Origin: Cavenderia fasciculata
Lineage: Eukaryota; Evosea; Eumycetozoa; Acytosteliales; Cavenderiaceae
Assembly: GCF_000203815.1 (NCBI RefSeq)
Contig: NW_004457695.1
Coordinates: 1,116,001 to 1,180,000, forward strand
Length of the DNA stretch: 64,000 nt
Direction of reading: 5' to 3'
Part shown: one piece after another, positions 1 to 10,254 of the stretch
Position numbering within the stretch: the stretch's first letter is position 1
Layout: every line of letters starts with the position of its first letter
The notes under the pieces: model-generated
Database searches by the model: none
Seen by the model: only the letters and a program-made list of their open reading frames with translations
What the model was told of the DNA's origin: nothing
Translations under genes and position numbers: made by a program

Positions 1-1375
1 ATCAATACTATCAAGAACATATAGTAAATATGATAAGATATTGTTTGTTGGTTCATTAGCTTTACCTTTTTTAATCAATTGTATGTAGAGTATATCAAAG
101 ATGATGATCATATCTTTTAATATTCAATGATGATGATTAACTTTTTCTTTTTCTTTTTAGTACCAATTTATGGAATAATACCAAATAATCAAGATAAAAA
201 GATTGAATCATTTTATAATCAAGGTATTGAAAAGATTTTAAATGTTTATAATGAAATTCAAACAAATAATAGAATCATGATAACTAGTGATATAAAAGAT
301 ATGGCAACATTGGCTGAAAAGAGTAATAAGTTGTGTAGAATATTGGGTCAAAGAGATGTAGTATTGATGTTGTTGAGAATTATTCTAGGTGCAGAGGAAA
401 TATGGGAATCTAGTTATAGTCATCAAGCACCTCTAACTGAACAAAGTATTCATCAAATTTATACTCATTTGGATAATGATAATATAGTTTTAGATTGTAC
501 TGATTTATTAAATCATATTTTACCTTTTGGTAAGAAGTAAAAAAAAAAGAATAGAAAATAGAATTATATTTATTTATTTATTTATTTTTTCTACTCTAGT
601 TTCAGATATACCTTTTGATTTATTTTATCACATTATTAATTATCATCCTTTAACACCATCAAGTTATAGATTGGCATGTGCGGTATTGAGAACAATGACT
701 TTGAAAAGATCGACCATTCCATCATTTGTAAGTGTTGGAATGATTGATATAGTTGGATTTTATTTGGGTAATCAATTTAAATCTGAATATTCACAATTAC
801 AAGATTATTGGCTACAAGTTTCTCAAATACTTTACAAGGATAGACATTTTAAATCATTACCTTTAGAGGATCAATCATTTATAGAGGAATATTATAAAAT
901 GGGTAGATTTAGATTATGGTTACCAAAAGAATTACGTCTCCCACCAATTGGTACACTTTATGAAACTTTATCTGATGCGTTTGGATATTATCAAGGTTGG
1001 TTAAATGGTACTACATTATTTGTTGATAATATCTATTCAAATAATTTATTTTCAGATTGGATCTATCGTCGATTAGATTCTACACTATCAAGATATTTGG
1101 TTTGTTCATTGTTTGCATCATCATTGTCTTTTTATTTTACATTTCTACTTTCACCAAAAGGAAAGATTTATTACATTTCATCTGCTATCATTTCAATGAT
1201 AATAAGTCTTTATCAAGATAAATTAATTGCTCATCAAAAAACAAGTGGTCCACTTTATAAAGCTTTTAAACAACGTTTTCAAACTCCTGTCAACCAAAAT
1301 GATAGATTTTTTGAAAATTTAAATCAACAAAATATTATTTATAATAAATCTGATATTTTAAATTATCAATTTTAA
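1..1375 (+). CDS. Armadillo-like membrane protein, tandem copy 1 (5' partial)
   Basis: The 5' end lies outside the window. Exons are <1-80, 161-529 and 600-1375, all joined in phase 1 at GTATGT/GTAAGA donors and TTTAG/TCTAG acceptors. I do not recognise a named family. Two stretches (around NKLCRILGQRDVVLMLL and YRLACAVLRTMTLKRSTI) have the leucine-rich, paired-helix look of armadillo/HEAT repeats. The C-terminal third has hydrophobic segments (around LFASSLSFYFTFLL and ISSAIISMIISLY) that could be membrane helices, separated by the conserved PKGKIYYIS. Copies 2 and 3 downstream share the same three-exon plan and intron phases, so the family arose by tandem duplication. That the gene is real is well supported by this conservation; function is unknown. 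Confidence 0.8.
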
Positions 1376-1467
1376 AAAAAAATAGAAAAAAAAATAAATA
1401 AAAAAGAAGAAAAAAAACAAATTATAATCATCATCTTTTTTTTTTTTCATTCAAAGGGGAGAGATAG

Positions 1468-2872
1468 ATGACAGATAAATATAAAGAATTGATTAACATT
1501 GGTTTGAAATCAATACTATCAACAACATATAGTAAATATGATAAGATATTGTTTGTTGGTTCAATTGCTTTACCTTTTCTAGTCAATTGTAATGTATTTA
1601 TTAAGAATACTAGACTTTTATGATGATTAACTTTTTGTTTCTATCTCTTTTTTTTTTTAGTAAGAATTTATGGAATATTACCAAATAATCCTAATAAGAG
1701 AATTGAAACATTTCTTGATCGTGGCATTGAAAAGATTATATTGATTTATAATGAAATGGAAACAAATAATAGAATATTACAAACAAATGATATAAAAGAG
1801 ATGGCTGAATTGGCTAAAAGATCAAACAAGTTGTGTAGAATATTGGCAAAGAGAGAGGTAGTATTGATGTTGTTGGGGATCATTGCAGGTGGAGATCAAC
1901 TATGGGAAAATGGTTATAGTCATAGAGCACCTCTAACTGAACTAATCATTCATCAATTTTATACTATTTTGGATACTGATAATATAATGATAGATTGTAT
2001 TAATTTATTAAATCATATATTACCCCATGGTAAGAAAAACAAGATAAAAAAAGTATAGATAGATAGATAGATTATTTATTCTTTTTCTTTTTTCTTTTTT
2101 TATAGTACAAGATATACCATATGATTTATTTTCTCAACTTGTTAATTTTCATTCATTAACACCAACAAGTTATAGATTGACATGTGCGGTATTGAGAACA
2201 ATGACTTTGAATAGAGAAACCATTCAACCATTTATCAGTGTTGGAATGATTAGAATTGTTAGATTTTATTTAGACAATCAATTCAAATCAGAGTATTCAC
2301 AATTACAAGATTATTGGTTACAAATTGCCAAAAGTATATACAATGACAAACAACTTTTTAAGTCATTGTCATTATTGGATCAATCATTTGTAGAGCAATA
2401 TTATAAAATGGGTAGATTTAGATTATGGCTACCAAAAGAATTACGTATCAATCCAATTGGTACAATAGTTGAAACGGTATCTGATGGAATTGGATATTAT
2501 TTTGGTTTGTTTAATGGTACTACATTATTTGTAGGTCATTTAAATCTTTTATTTTCAGATCAAAGATTAGATTCGACCTGGTCTAGATACTTGGCATGTT
2601 CAATGTTTGAATCAACATTGACACTCTATTTCACATTTCTACTCCCACCCAAAGGAAAGATATATTATATCGCATCGGCTCTAACAATATCGATTATTTC
2701 AAGTTATCAAGAGAGAATAGTCATCCTTGAAAAAACAAGTAATTCACTTTATAAATCTTTTAAAAAGTATTATCAAACAAATGATCAAAATCATGATAGA
2801 CTTTTTGAATCAACTATCAATCAACAAAATATTATAAATAATAAATCTATTATTTTAGATTATCAATTTTAA
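1468..2872 (+). CDS. Armadillo-like membrane protein, tandem copy 2
   Basis: Complete gene of 418 aa: exons 1468-1588, 1661-2029 and 2106-2872, phase-1 introns at the same places as copy 1. The start is the first ATG after a purine-rich leader, followed by MTDKYKELINIGLKSIL; this supplies the N-terminus that copy 1 lacks in the window. Shared blocks with copy 1 include SKYDKILFVGS, NKLCRILAKREVVLMLL, FKSEYSQLQDYWLQ, YKMGRFRLWLPKELR and FLLPPKGKIYYI. Only 92 nt separate it from copy 1, so the intergenic DNA is a minimal promoter. The C-terminus ends in an Asn-rich tail. Family function is not known to me; an ARM-like scaffold tethered to a membrane is an inference from composition only. Confidence 0.85.
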
Positions 2873-2988
2873 ACATTAAAAAAAAAGAAAAAAGATATTT
2901 ATTATATCTTTTTGTCAGCCGCTCAGACAGAGAAGTACAAATATAATTACAAGTAGATAATTGAATGTTATAAAGAATTAATTAACTA
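2873..2988. other. Spacer between copy 2 and the piggyBac relic
   Basis: A+T-rich spacer holding the 3' flank of copy 2. Overlapping TTAA sites occur near 2975-2984, but no repeat matching the other side of the transposon was seen, so the transposon end on this side cannot be placed. Confidence 0.5.
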
Positions 2989-4887
2989 TCATTTATTTTT
3001 GTTTTTTTGCTTTTTGGTTATTGCTTTGTGAAGTTGTTTTGTTATGTTGGTAGAGCTTGAAGTAGTAACTGGGTCCAGAAGGTATAAAATCAAAAAATCC
3101 AGCATACTAATATTTTTTTGTTCTGGGGTAGTGCCCAACTTTTTGTAAATGATCCAAGCATTTGAAATAGCCATACTGAGAATTCCAAACATAGCCGCTT
3201 GAGAATATTTGTGGTTTTTATTCTTAGACAAAAATCGATTTAAGTTTGAGTCTGCTTTATCCACACCACATTTATGAATATTGTAAGCTTGTATCATTTC
3301 CGGTCGTGTATCTACTACTCTTCCTGTAGTTGAATTTTTAATATATTGTGTTGGTGAGTTAGATGTGGCACCAATAGTCTCGCCAATTCTATATTGATTA
3401 GAAATGAAATTACACTTTTTTTTGTCATAGAATGACACTGCAGTACCATAATCCATGTTAATTAATTTGATATGGTTCTTGAGAAGAGAACTTTGTAATA
3501 CATCTTTAAAAAGGGAAGTTGGTCGATTGCCTTGGCAAGAAAACACATACTTCCAACCTTTGGCATTAAAATACCGAGCAAGTTTGTCAGATCCATAATA
3601 TTGATCAGCATAAACCACATGCTTCTTTGGATCATCAAAACAAGTCACTGTCAGGAAGATAACAATATCCGATGGTCTTGTTGGGAGAGTTGGGACCCAA
3701 AACTTTACTTTGTTATTGATCTCTTCTAATGCCCTGGTTGTTTCTTGTTTTAAATTGTTATATCTGACCGACATAACAGAGTTGTATTGTTGTTGAATTG
3801 ATGTTGGAGTTGGAGTTGGAGTTGTAGTTGTAGTTGTAGTTGTAGTTGTGGTTGTGGTTGTGGCTGTGGTTGTGGTTGTGGTTGTGGTTGTGGTTGTGGT
3901 TGTGGTTGTGGTTGTGGTTGTGGTTGTGGTTGTGGTTGTGGTTGTGGTTGTGGTTGTGGTTGTGGTTGTGGTTGTGGTTGTGGTTGTGGTTGTGGATGTA
4001 GATGTGGCAGTGGTTGAGGTCAAACTCGTCTGACGTGATCTCGTCTGAGTGGAGGGTTGGGTCTACGTTGTCAGGAGTGTCAGTAACCATGTGGGACTCG
4101 ATTTGTTCTTCCGACTCTGAAATATTGGTATCATATGCAGGGAACGGGTTATCCTTATCCGATCCTTGATACATGAAAAAGTTGAGCATATATCCCAAAC
4201 TGTCTGCCAACGAGTAAAATTTTAAACCAGTAGAGTTTGGTTTGTTTCGGACATACTGTCGAAAAAGATATCTTCCCTTGAATCGGATCACGGTTTCGTC
4301 CACTGTAACATGAGTACCAGGCTCCCAATACTTTTGGAATGTTTTTGAAAAATAATATTGCCAAAATGTTACATCGACATAGAAATGTTTTTTTACTTGA
4401 TAGTATCGTGTTCTTGACATTAATTGTTTAACTCTTTCACACCCAAATAATTCATGCTCTTTTTTCCAATAATTTGTGAGTTGGGGTTGGTGAATAATGC
4501 CAATAATGATTTGAATCTTCATAAAATTCTCCCATTCGTTTACAGTCAAATCACGATAAATGTACCTATTTTTCTTCCATTTGGCTCTGCTCACGATTGG
4601 TATGCCATTGTTGTCCTTCCCTGTTCAAGCATCTTGAGAACCTTTTTGTTGTAAATATCGAATCTTAGATTCGTGGTTTTGATAATGTAGTCCACAAACT
4701 CTGGATCTAAGTAGAACAATTTCAATATATCTTGTGGTGTTAATGTCGTAGAAACACCTCGTGGTTTTCCGGTTTCAAAACGTTCTATCCGCGGTGCTCC
4801 CATGTTTTGAAAGGCTTGCTGAAAAGCACCATTTAACACAGTTTGTGTACTATTCATATCAGATTGTGTTGATTGAGCACTATTCAA
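2989..4887 (-). mobile_element. piggyBac-type DNA transposon, decayed transposase
   Basis: Minus-strand transposase remains in three segments. 4887-4591 is the N-terminal part (PQDILKLFYLDPEFVDYI). 4594-3758 carries the DDE core start (VTVDETVIRFKGRYLFRQY). 4023-2989 carries the rest, including YADQYYGSDKLARYF and VDKADSNLNRFLS followed by a helix containing SNAWIIYKKL. These are the three Asp sites of piggyBac (DDE_Tnp_1_7) transposases, so the catalytic triad is recognisable. Two frame changes separate the segments: one near 4594-4625, one inside a GTGGTT hexanucleotide tract (about 3823-3996) that reads as His-Asn in one frame and poly-Thr in the other. It lies between two host paralogues, so it inserted after, or alongside, their duplication. 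Domain identity is strong; the element looks inactive. Confidence 0.88.
3823..3996. repeat. GTGGTT-type hexanucleotide array inside the transposase
   Basis: Tandem GTTGTA units pass into uninterrupted GTGGTT units on the + strand (AACCAC on the coding strand). Both overlapping transposase segments read through it, one as (HN)n and one as poly-T. The array lies between the first and second catalytic Asp regions, where piggyBac proteins have no such insert. Confidence 0.9.
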
Positions 4888-5299
4888 AACAGATTGTGTT
4901 GCTTGAGAAGTCTACGGCCTCAATAAGCGCTCGTCTTATATTATGCTCTAACCTACACTTTTGTCAGATCTTGTGAAGAGGCTACTTGTGTCATAAATAC
5001 TTGATGAAGATGTACAAAAGAAGTAAGTCTTGTAATAGAGACGTTATTATTTATTATTTAAAGACAGATAACATCAAAAACAAAGAAAATATCTGGAACG
5101 AAGTGCTCAAAAAAAAAAAAAAAAAACCAAAAAAATGAGCAGATCTGGGGTTAACCCCAGAAGAACTCAAAGAGTTGTACTCCAAAAACATAGTAACTTG
5201 AAAGTAAACTTGAAAAAGGTACTGAAAAAGATATCGAATGTCACACCCACTTGTCATCATCGCATTGGCATTCTTTTTTTCGTTCGACTTTTTGCATCA
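4888..5299. other. Transposon 5' flank with TTAA palindrome, then promoter of copy 3
   Basis: No gene seen. At 5144-5161 there is a perfect 18-bp palindrome, TCTGGGGTTAACCCCAGA, centred on TTAA. piggyBac elements insert at TTAA and often have ends beginning CCC, so this may be an end junction. A poly-A run lies at about 5110-5126. The last part, with a T-run and ATGATG at 5300, is the leader of the downstream gene. Confidence 0.6.
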
Positions 5300-6748
5300 A
5301 TGATGAAAGAAGTAATAGTAGATAAATTATCATTATCTATAGATAAATGTAATGATTTGATCAATGTTGGAATACATTCAATACAATCATTTAGTAAATA
5401 TGATAAGATACTATTTGTTGGTTCAATTGCTTTACCTTTTTTAATTAATTGTAATAAAACGAAAAAAACAAAAAAAAGAGAGAGAGATAGAATACTTAAT
5501 CTTTTTTATTTTCTATTTTTTAGTACCAAATTATGGAATATTACCAAAACAATCAAATGATTGGATTGAAACACATTATAAACAATCCTTAATCAAGATT
5601 AGACAAGTTTATACAGCCATTCAAGCATCTGATTATTCAATTATGGATACTCAAGAGATTAGATTGATAGCCACCTCTGCTGTAAATAATACTAGATTGT
5701 GTAAAATATTGGCTACAAAGGAAGTGGTTTTAATGTTGTTGGAAATCATAGACAATGCTGAAAATATGTGGAAACATAGTAATCGTCATCAATTACCACT
5801 ATCAGACACTACTATTCATTTATTTTACCTAACCCTCGATTCTGAAACTATAATGTTGGATTGTATTTCTTTATTAAATAGTATTTTACCCTATAGTATG
5901 TAAAGAAAATAGAAAAAAAGAAAAAAAGAAAGAATATTTATTTATTTATTTTTATTTATTTTTAATTTTATTTAGCAAAACCAGATTCAATACCATTTAA
6001 AGAATTTGTTCATCTACTAGTTAGACAATCAATTTCACCATCAAGTTATAAATTAACATGTGCAGCATTAAATGCAATGATAAAGAATAGATCATTGATG
6101 AAACCATTTTTAGAAGCTGGTATTATTGGTGCTGTTAGATTTTTTACTAGTAGAGAATTTAAATCTGAATATGCATTGCTACGCGATTACACAATTCAAA
6201 TTAGCAAGATTACAAAAAAAGATATCCTCTTATTTAAAATGACAGTATTTGATCAAGCATGTTTGGCAAAATATTATCAATATCGATATCTATTGTTGAT
6301 ACCACAAGAGATTAGAGTGACACCTCATGGATTGATTTGTGAAATGCTGACAGATTGTATTGGATATTATGGTGGATGGGTCAAGCCTTTGGGTCTATTT
6401 GTAGATTATTTCTATTCAGATTCAAATTTCTACGAATCTCTCTACAAACCAATGCAATCTACAGCCAGTAGATATTTCTTTTGCTCTGCATTTGCTTCGT
6501 CGATACTGTTGTATTTTATGTTTCTAGTACCACTAAAAGGAAAGATTCATTATATAAGTTCGGCTGCAATGTCGTCTTTACTTTGCTATTATCAAGATAA
6601 ATTGGTAACTCGTCAAAAGTTGGGTGGTTCATTGTACAAGTCTTTTAAAGAGTTTTTCCAAACTAGTAGTTTTGATAATCAAGATTCTTTCGAAAAGATT
6701 CAAAATGACAGTAATCTAAGACAAATTAATCATAAATCGGAAATTTAA
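5300..6748 (+). CDS. Armadillo-like membrane protein, tandem copy 3
   Basis: Complete gene of 431 aa: exons 5300-5450, 5524-5895 and 5976-6748, again with phase-1 introns at the positions used in copies 1 and 2. The start is the first of two ATGs; the second, at 5303, is equally possible. It is the most divergent copy but keeps SKYDKILFVGSIALPFL, TRLCKILATKEVVLMLLEI, SSYKLTCAALNAM, EFKSEYALLRDY and the hydrophobic C-terminal part with PLKGKIHYISSA. The helical pattern around residues 90-250 resembles armadillo repeats. The ending 17 nt before the convergent next gene leaves almost no room for separate 3' UTRs. Function unknown. Confidence 0.85.
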
Positions 6749-6765
6749 TAAATATAATAGATTGA

Positions 6766-6865
6766 TTATTTATATTCTCCTAATGGTATTAATATGTCTT
6801 GTTGTGAGGATTCAGAATCTGATGACGAATCTGATGAATCTTGTTGAATTATAAATTTATCCAAA

Positions 6866-6900
<35 letters not shown>

Positions 6901-7419
6901 TACATCTAATATATTATTATTATTATTTTTAGGTTGATTATTTACAATTGATTTTTTGTTATTATTATTATTTGGGATGACCAAGTTATTTTCATTTAAT
7001 TGATCTTTATGTTCTAAAACGCCAAGTGATAGATCCATGCTAATATAGGTTTCTCCTTCTTTTACATTTTCAATGTTTACGTCTTCATTGTTTTCGATTT
7101 GTTTTTGTAGTTGTTTGTTTGCTTCCTTCAACTTTGGCATAAAGTCTTTTACTCTTGATAATACTAGAAAGAGAAAGAGTTAGAGAGAGAAAGAGAGAGT
7201 TAGAGAATTGATAGAGAATTGAGAGAGATTGAGCATACAAGAACTAGGTGGTAATCTATAAATGTTTGGTTTTGATTTGTTTGCATTGTTTGTATTATTA
7301 TTATTATTGTTGAGTATAAAAGTTGAACTAGGTAATGTTGTGTCTTTACTCTCTAGATCTAATAGTGATGGATTAGATTGCTTTCTTTCATCTGTTGTTG
7401 ATGATTGTTTAGTATTCAT
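6766..7419 (-). CDS. NOPCHAP1-like box C/D snoRNP assembly factor
   Basis: 192 aa in two exons: 7419-7239 and 7163-6766, phase-1 intron with GTATGC donor. Across the junction the protein reads RLPPSSLLSRVKDFMPKLK, then ANKQLQKQIENNED, NIENVKEGETYI and SMDLSLGVLEHKD. These blocks match my memory of the C12orf45/NOPCHAP1 family (DUF4598): a Pro-Pro-Ser-Ser-x-Leu segment, a FLP-x(n)-AN-x2-L helix and an MDLxLGVLE strand. In animals NOPCHAP1 bridges NOP58 and the R2TP AAA ATPases RUVBL1/2 during snoRNP assembly. The C-terminus is Asn-rich, then an acidic Ser/Asp tail, typical of dictyostelid low-complexity inserts. An in-frame upstream ATG at 7455 would add 12 residues; I chose the later one because the extra residues are hydrophobic and not family-like. 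Confidence 0.72.
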
Positions 7420-8405
7420 CTGTAATCTATATTTGTATATAAAAGAAAGAAACAAACTAAAAGCGAAATGAACCGAATAATGAAAACGACAAAAGTGGTT
7501 TTTATCAAATTTGATTTTTTTATTTTACTTTATCATTTATTATTTATTTATTTATTTATTTAATTATTTATTATATGTTAATTATTTATCTATTACCTCT
7601 TTCATTTTCACGTTGAATATTTCTAATATTGTTTGCTCGTTTACTGAAGCACTCTAGACAAAAATTACAGTTTTGTAGAAAGTTTTACTTATTACACAAT
7701 TTTGCATATAATCCTCTGGGTCTTCCTTATTGTCCAAGATGCACTGTTTCGAGCAATAGGGACTTATGCATTGTTTCATAAGGTGTTTGCACATTATGAA
7801 TTTGTCTGTCGCGATGTTGAAATGTTGAAAACCAACCAGGAAGAATATTAATGGTTCTATCGATTCTTGTCATTTTGATCCATCTCTACAGTTTCATAAT
7901 CGATTTTTGGATATAATCTTTGGCTCTTGTTTGTCTTAAATCAATTTCATTGATATCTCATTGAACTCAATATACTCAATCCTGTTTAGGACACGTCTGT
8001 AAAGTATTTTGGATAAAATACTAACGACTAACCATCGTCAGTTAGTCGTCTGGATCAACAATTATAAAAGTATTAGAATAATCCAATAAAGAGAATCCAT
8101 TCTATATTCATTCTATTCATTATTACTATAGTTATTAATCATTCTATTCAATTCACTTTTAATTATTATAAATATTATTTCTTTACAATCAAATCTAAAG
8201 CTTTTATTATTTATATACTTATTTATTTATTTATATATATATAAATATATCTTATTATATTATACCTCTCAACTAATTTTATATTTACGAAGTATCTATA
8301 TAGTTATTACATCTCTCCTCTAAATAAATAAAAAGAATAGAAAGAAAGAAAAAAGTTTGTTAGTACAAAATGATTAGATCTTTTTCCAATTTTTTTTAAT
8401 TTTTT
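7420..8405. other. Gene-poor A+T tract with weak Cys-rich coding traces
   Basis: 7500-7600 and 8080-8400 are simple A/T DNA. On the minus strand between about 7960 and 7590 short open stretches encode Cys-rich peptides (KQCISPYCSKQCILD, and nearer 7650 NFCLECFSKRANN), with stops between them unless short introns intervene. They could be exons of a small zinc-binding protein or remains of one; I could not build a convincing gene. 8020-8040 holds a short ACTAACGACTAACCATCGTCA-like inverted motif with the nearby GTTAGTCGT. Confidence 0.3.
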
Positions 8406-8820
8406 TTATTGTATTTTCAAGGTTCTAATCTCTTTGGTCGCATTGGTAATTGCTTTGCCTGCAAAAGAATCATTGTGAAATGTTGCAGAGGCCTCTGAGA
8501 TGGCAGCAGGAAACTGGTCTCTGACCTCTTGAGACACTTTACAAAATGATAAAGCTGAATTGATACAGTCTTTTACCCACATTGTCAGATATCTAGTAGT
8601 GTCGTAGGAGCCACCAGATCTTCCAGCACCAACAATTGATTCAATGTTGGAAAAATATCTCGAGTAGCGCATAATATGACGATGGAAATTGTTGACAAAG
8701 AATTCCTATCTGGCTAACAGACATTGTAAAGTCCTTCTCGCTGTCTTCGTCGATAATGGCAGGATACAATAGCTGACTAGAATCCCAGCCAAAGTAATAA
8801 TATTGAAACAAGTTTTAAAC
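8406..8820 (-). pseudogene. Unrecognised coding-like relic
   Basis: An open stretch 8672-8406 encodes 88 aa ending TNATKEIRTLKIQ, with G+C content and amino-acid composition like coding DNA (YLTMWVKDCINSALSFCKV). Coding-like sequence continues upstream to about 8820 but is not in one continuous frame, so the whole looks broken. I do not recognise the family. It lies in the same gene-poor block as a tRNA and another relic, so an old mobile element is possible, but nothing diagnostic is visible. Confidence 0.3.
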
Positions 8821-9059
8821 ACATAACAGACTTTATGCTACCAAAAGTGATACAATCCAACTTGCTTGTTGTAGTAAACCAAACCAATTTTCCCCGTATA
8901 CATGATCTTTTTTTTTTGTTGTCTAAGTATTGTTCCAGTTATTAATGAAGAATAATTACACCCACTTGTCATTTCCTTGGAATGGCAATTGTGACAATAT
9001 ACTCTCAGAATGAAACACTGGATGTCAATAATTTTGAACAAATCATTTTGTTAAAGAAG
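8821..9059. other. Spacer between relics
   Basis: A+T-rich, no supported gene. It contains ACACCCACTTGTCAT at 8958-8972, also present at 5243-5257; the flanks do not align well and I attach no function to it. Confidence 0.4.
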
Positions 9060-9767
9060 ATATTAACCATTCAAAAAAAAAGAAAGAAATTTTTTGAAAA
9101 ATTAACAAAGGGAGGCACAAAGCGGGAAAGAGGTTTCAATGTTAGATATTATAGTTGATAGAATACAGTGATCGATGCAGCATAGTAATACTTTAGAGAT
9201 GCAGGTGTCATGGTTGATAGTGGTTTCTATTTGTTAGGAAAGAAGGGACTGGGTAGGGAGCAGCGAGCTTGCCCCAGTTGGTGGAGAATCTGTTGAATAG
9301 AGCAGTCAATTCGAGGTTGGTTAGAGACCAACGTGCTGGTTGACACTTGAAAGTACCTCTTTGCAGTGTTGTACTAGCTTCAGGTACTCCAAATAGATCA
9401 GTTGTCTATATCGTCTGGTGGCGATTGATACCTCGTTTGGGTCGATCGAGTACTGCTTGTTGCTTCGGTAAGTCACGTTCAAGTGGTGGCACCAAGGAAG
9501 AGGATCGCGACAGCGTTTGCCTATCGTTGTGGGTGCTGTCTGTGCACTGTGAAGTTTAGAGCGTGCACGTTCCACTGCACTCTGTTGTCGGTCCAGTCGA
9601 GTAGCAACTTGCTGAACGTCGAGATGCGTGGTTGTATGTGGATGCATTCGCAGAGATAGTGGATGACTGGTGCCGTATGGGTAGCTTCTTCGAATATAGT
9701 CAGGCACGCTGCGCATTGGTTGGAGAATTGAATCTAATATGTACATCGATCCTTAAATGATGAAAAA
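9060..9767 (-). mobile_element. G+C-rich relic next to a tRNA, possible tRNA-targeted retroelement fossil
   Basis: Base composition from about 9230 to 9745 is close to 50% G+C, far above the surroundings. Minus-strand open stretches, the longest 9746-9321 (141 aa), have coding-like composition, and a Cys/His-rich stretch is visible near 9700. Dictyostelid retroelements (TRE non-LTR elements, DGLT-A and others) are known to insert close to tRNA genes, and this tract ends only about 20-25 bp upstream of the tRNA at 9768. It is broken, with several interruptions. Family is uncertain: a non-LTR element is my first guess, but no reverse transcriptase motif is left to confirm it. An unrelated decayed host gene is the alternative. 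Confidence 0.3.
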
Positions 9768-9837
9768 GCTCTAATGGTTCAATGGAAGAATTGAAAGTTC
9801 GGATCTTTTAGACCCAGGTTCGATTCCTGGTTAGAGC
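9768..9837 (+). tRNA. tRNA-Pro (anticodon CGG)
   Basis: A 70-nt cloverleaf folds cleanly. Acceptor GCTCTAA pairs with TTAGAGC; D stem GTTC/GAAT (one G-U) with loop AATGGAA; anticodon stem GAAAG/CTTTT (one G-U) with loop TTCGGAT, giving CGG at 9800-9802; four-base variable loop; T arm CCAGG-TTCGATT-CCTGG. Internal promoter boxes are good: A box TGGTTCAATGG and a perfect B box GGTTCGATTCC. A T6 run lies a few bases downstream as pol III terminator. No intron. Position 37 is A, whereas tRNA-Pro usually has G37, so identity by anticodon is likely but not certain. Confidence 0.78.
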
Positions 9838-10254
9838 TTAGGTTTTTTGGGTGGGCCTAAGCAACCTCTTTTTGATGCCTTTTTGTTCTCCTCGCGAGAT
9901 GCTATCGTTTCATCTGGGTTTCATCAATTTTGGACAAATCCAGACTATAAAATAGTCGATTCTAATCAGAGGAATTGAAAGTTCGGATTTTAGAATCAGG
10001 TTTGTTTACTGGTAGGGCTGAGGTTTTTTGGGTCTTCGCAACCCCAAAAAAACAAAAAAAAAAGTTGTCTTCAAGTCAGCACCCCAAACTAAAATTGTCT
10101 TCTGGTCGCCCTTGAGAAAATGCATGCATGTGCTCCTGTCTGGATCGTAGCAATAGATGTCTATGGATTGACGCCCCAACTGTGTTCAAAATCAATAAAC
10201 AAATAATTAAAAAAGAAAATATATTTTAAAACTCTAATCAATTAACCAATTTAT
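9838..10254. other. tRNA 3' flank and decayed duplicate
   Basis: The first 15 bases hold the T-run terminator. The flank AGGTTTTTTGGGT after the tRNA recurs after the pseudo-tRNA at 9959-10019, so a block of about 190 bp was duplicated. From 10060 to 10254 there is no gene, only the downstream flank of the PGS1 gene. Confidence 0.6.
9959..10019 (+). pseudogene. Decayed second copy of the tRNA
   Basis: Aligns to the tRNA at 9768-9837: TTCTAATCAGAGG, then an identical core GGAATTGAAAGTTCGGAT close to AGAATTGAAAGTTCGGAT, then TTTTAGAATCAGGTTTG for CTTTTAGACCCAGGTTCG, then CTGGTAGGGCTGAGGTTTTTT for CCTGGTTAGAGCTTAGGTTTTTT. The A box is lost, part of the D arm is deleted and the B box is damaged, so it should not be transcribed or fold. 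The shared downstream flank shows tandem duplication and not independent insertion. Confidence 0.8.

Noticed and set aside
3848-4033. Plus-strand open frame of poly-Val
   Set aside because: It is the complement of the transposase hexanucleotide array and has no independent coding signal.
5243-5257. 15-mer ACACCCACTTGTCAT shared with 8958-8972
   Set aside because: Flanks do not align beyond a few bases, so a common element could not be supported; a chance or very short shared remnant is simpler.
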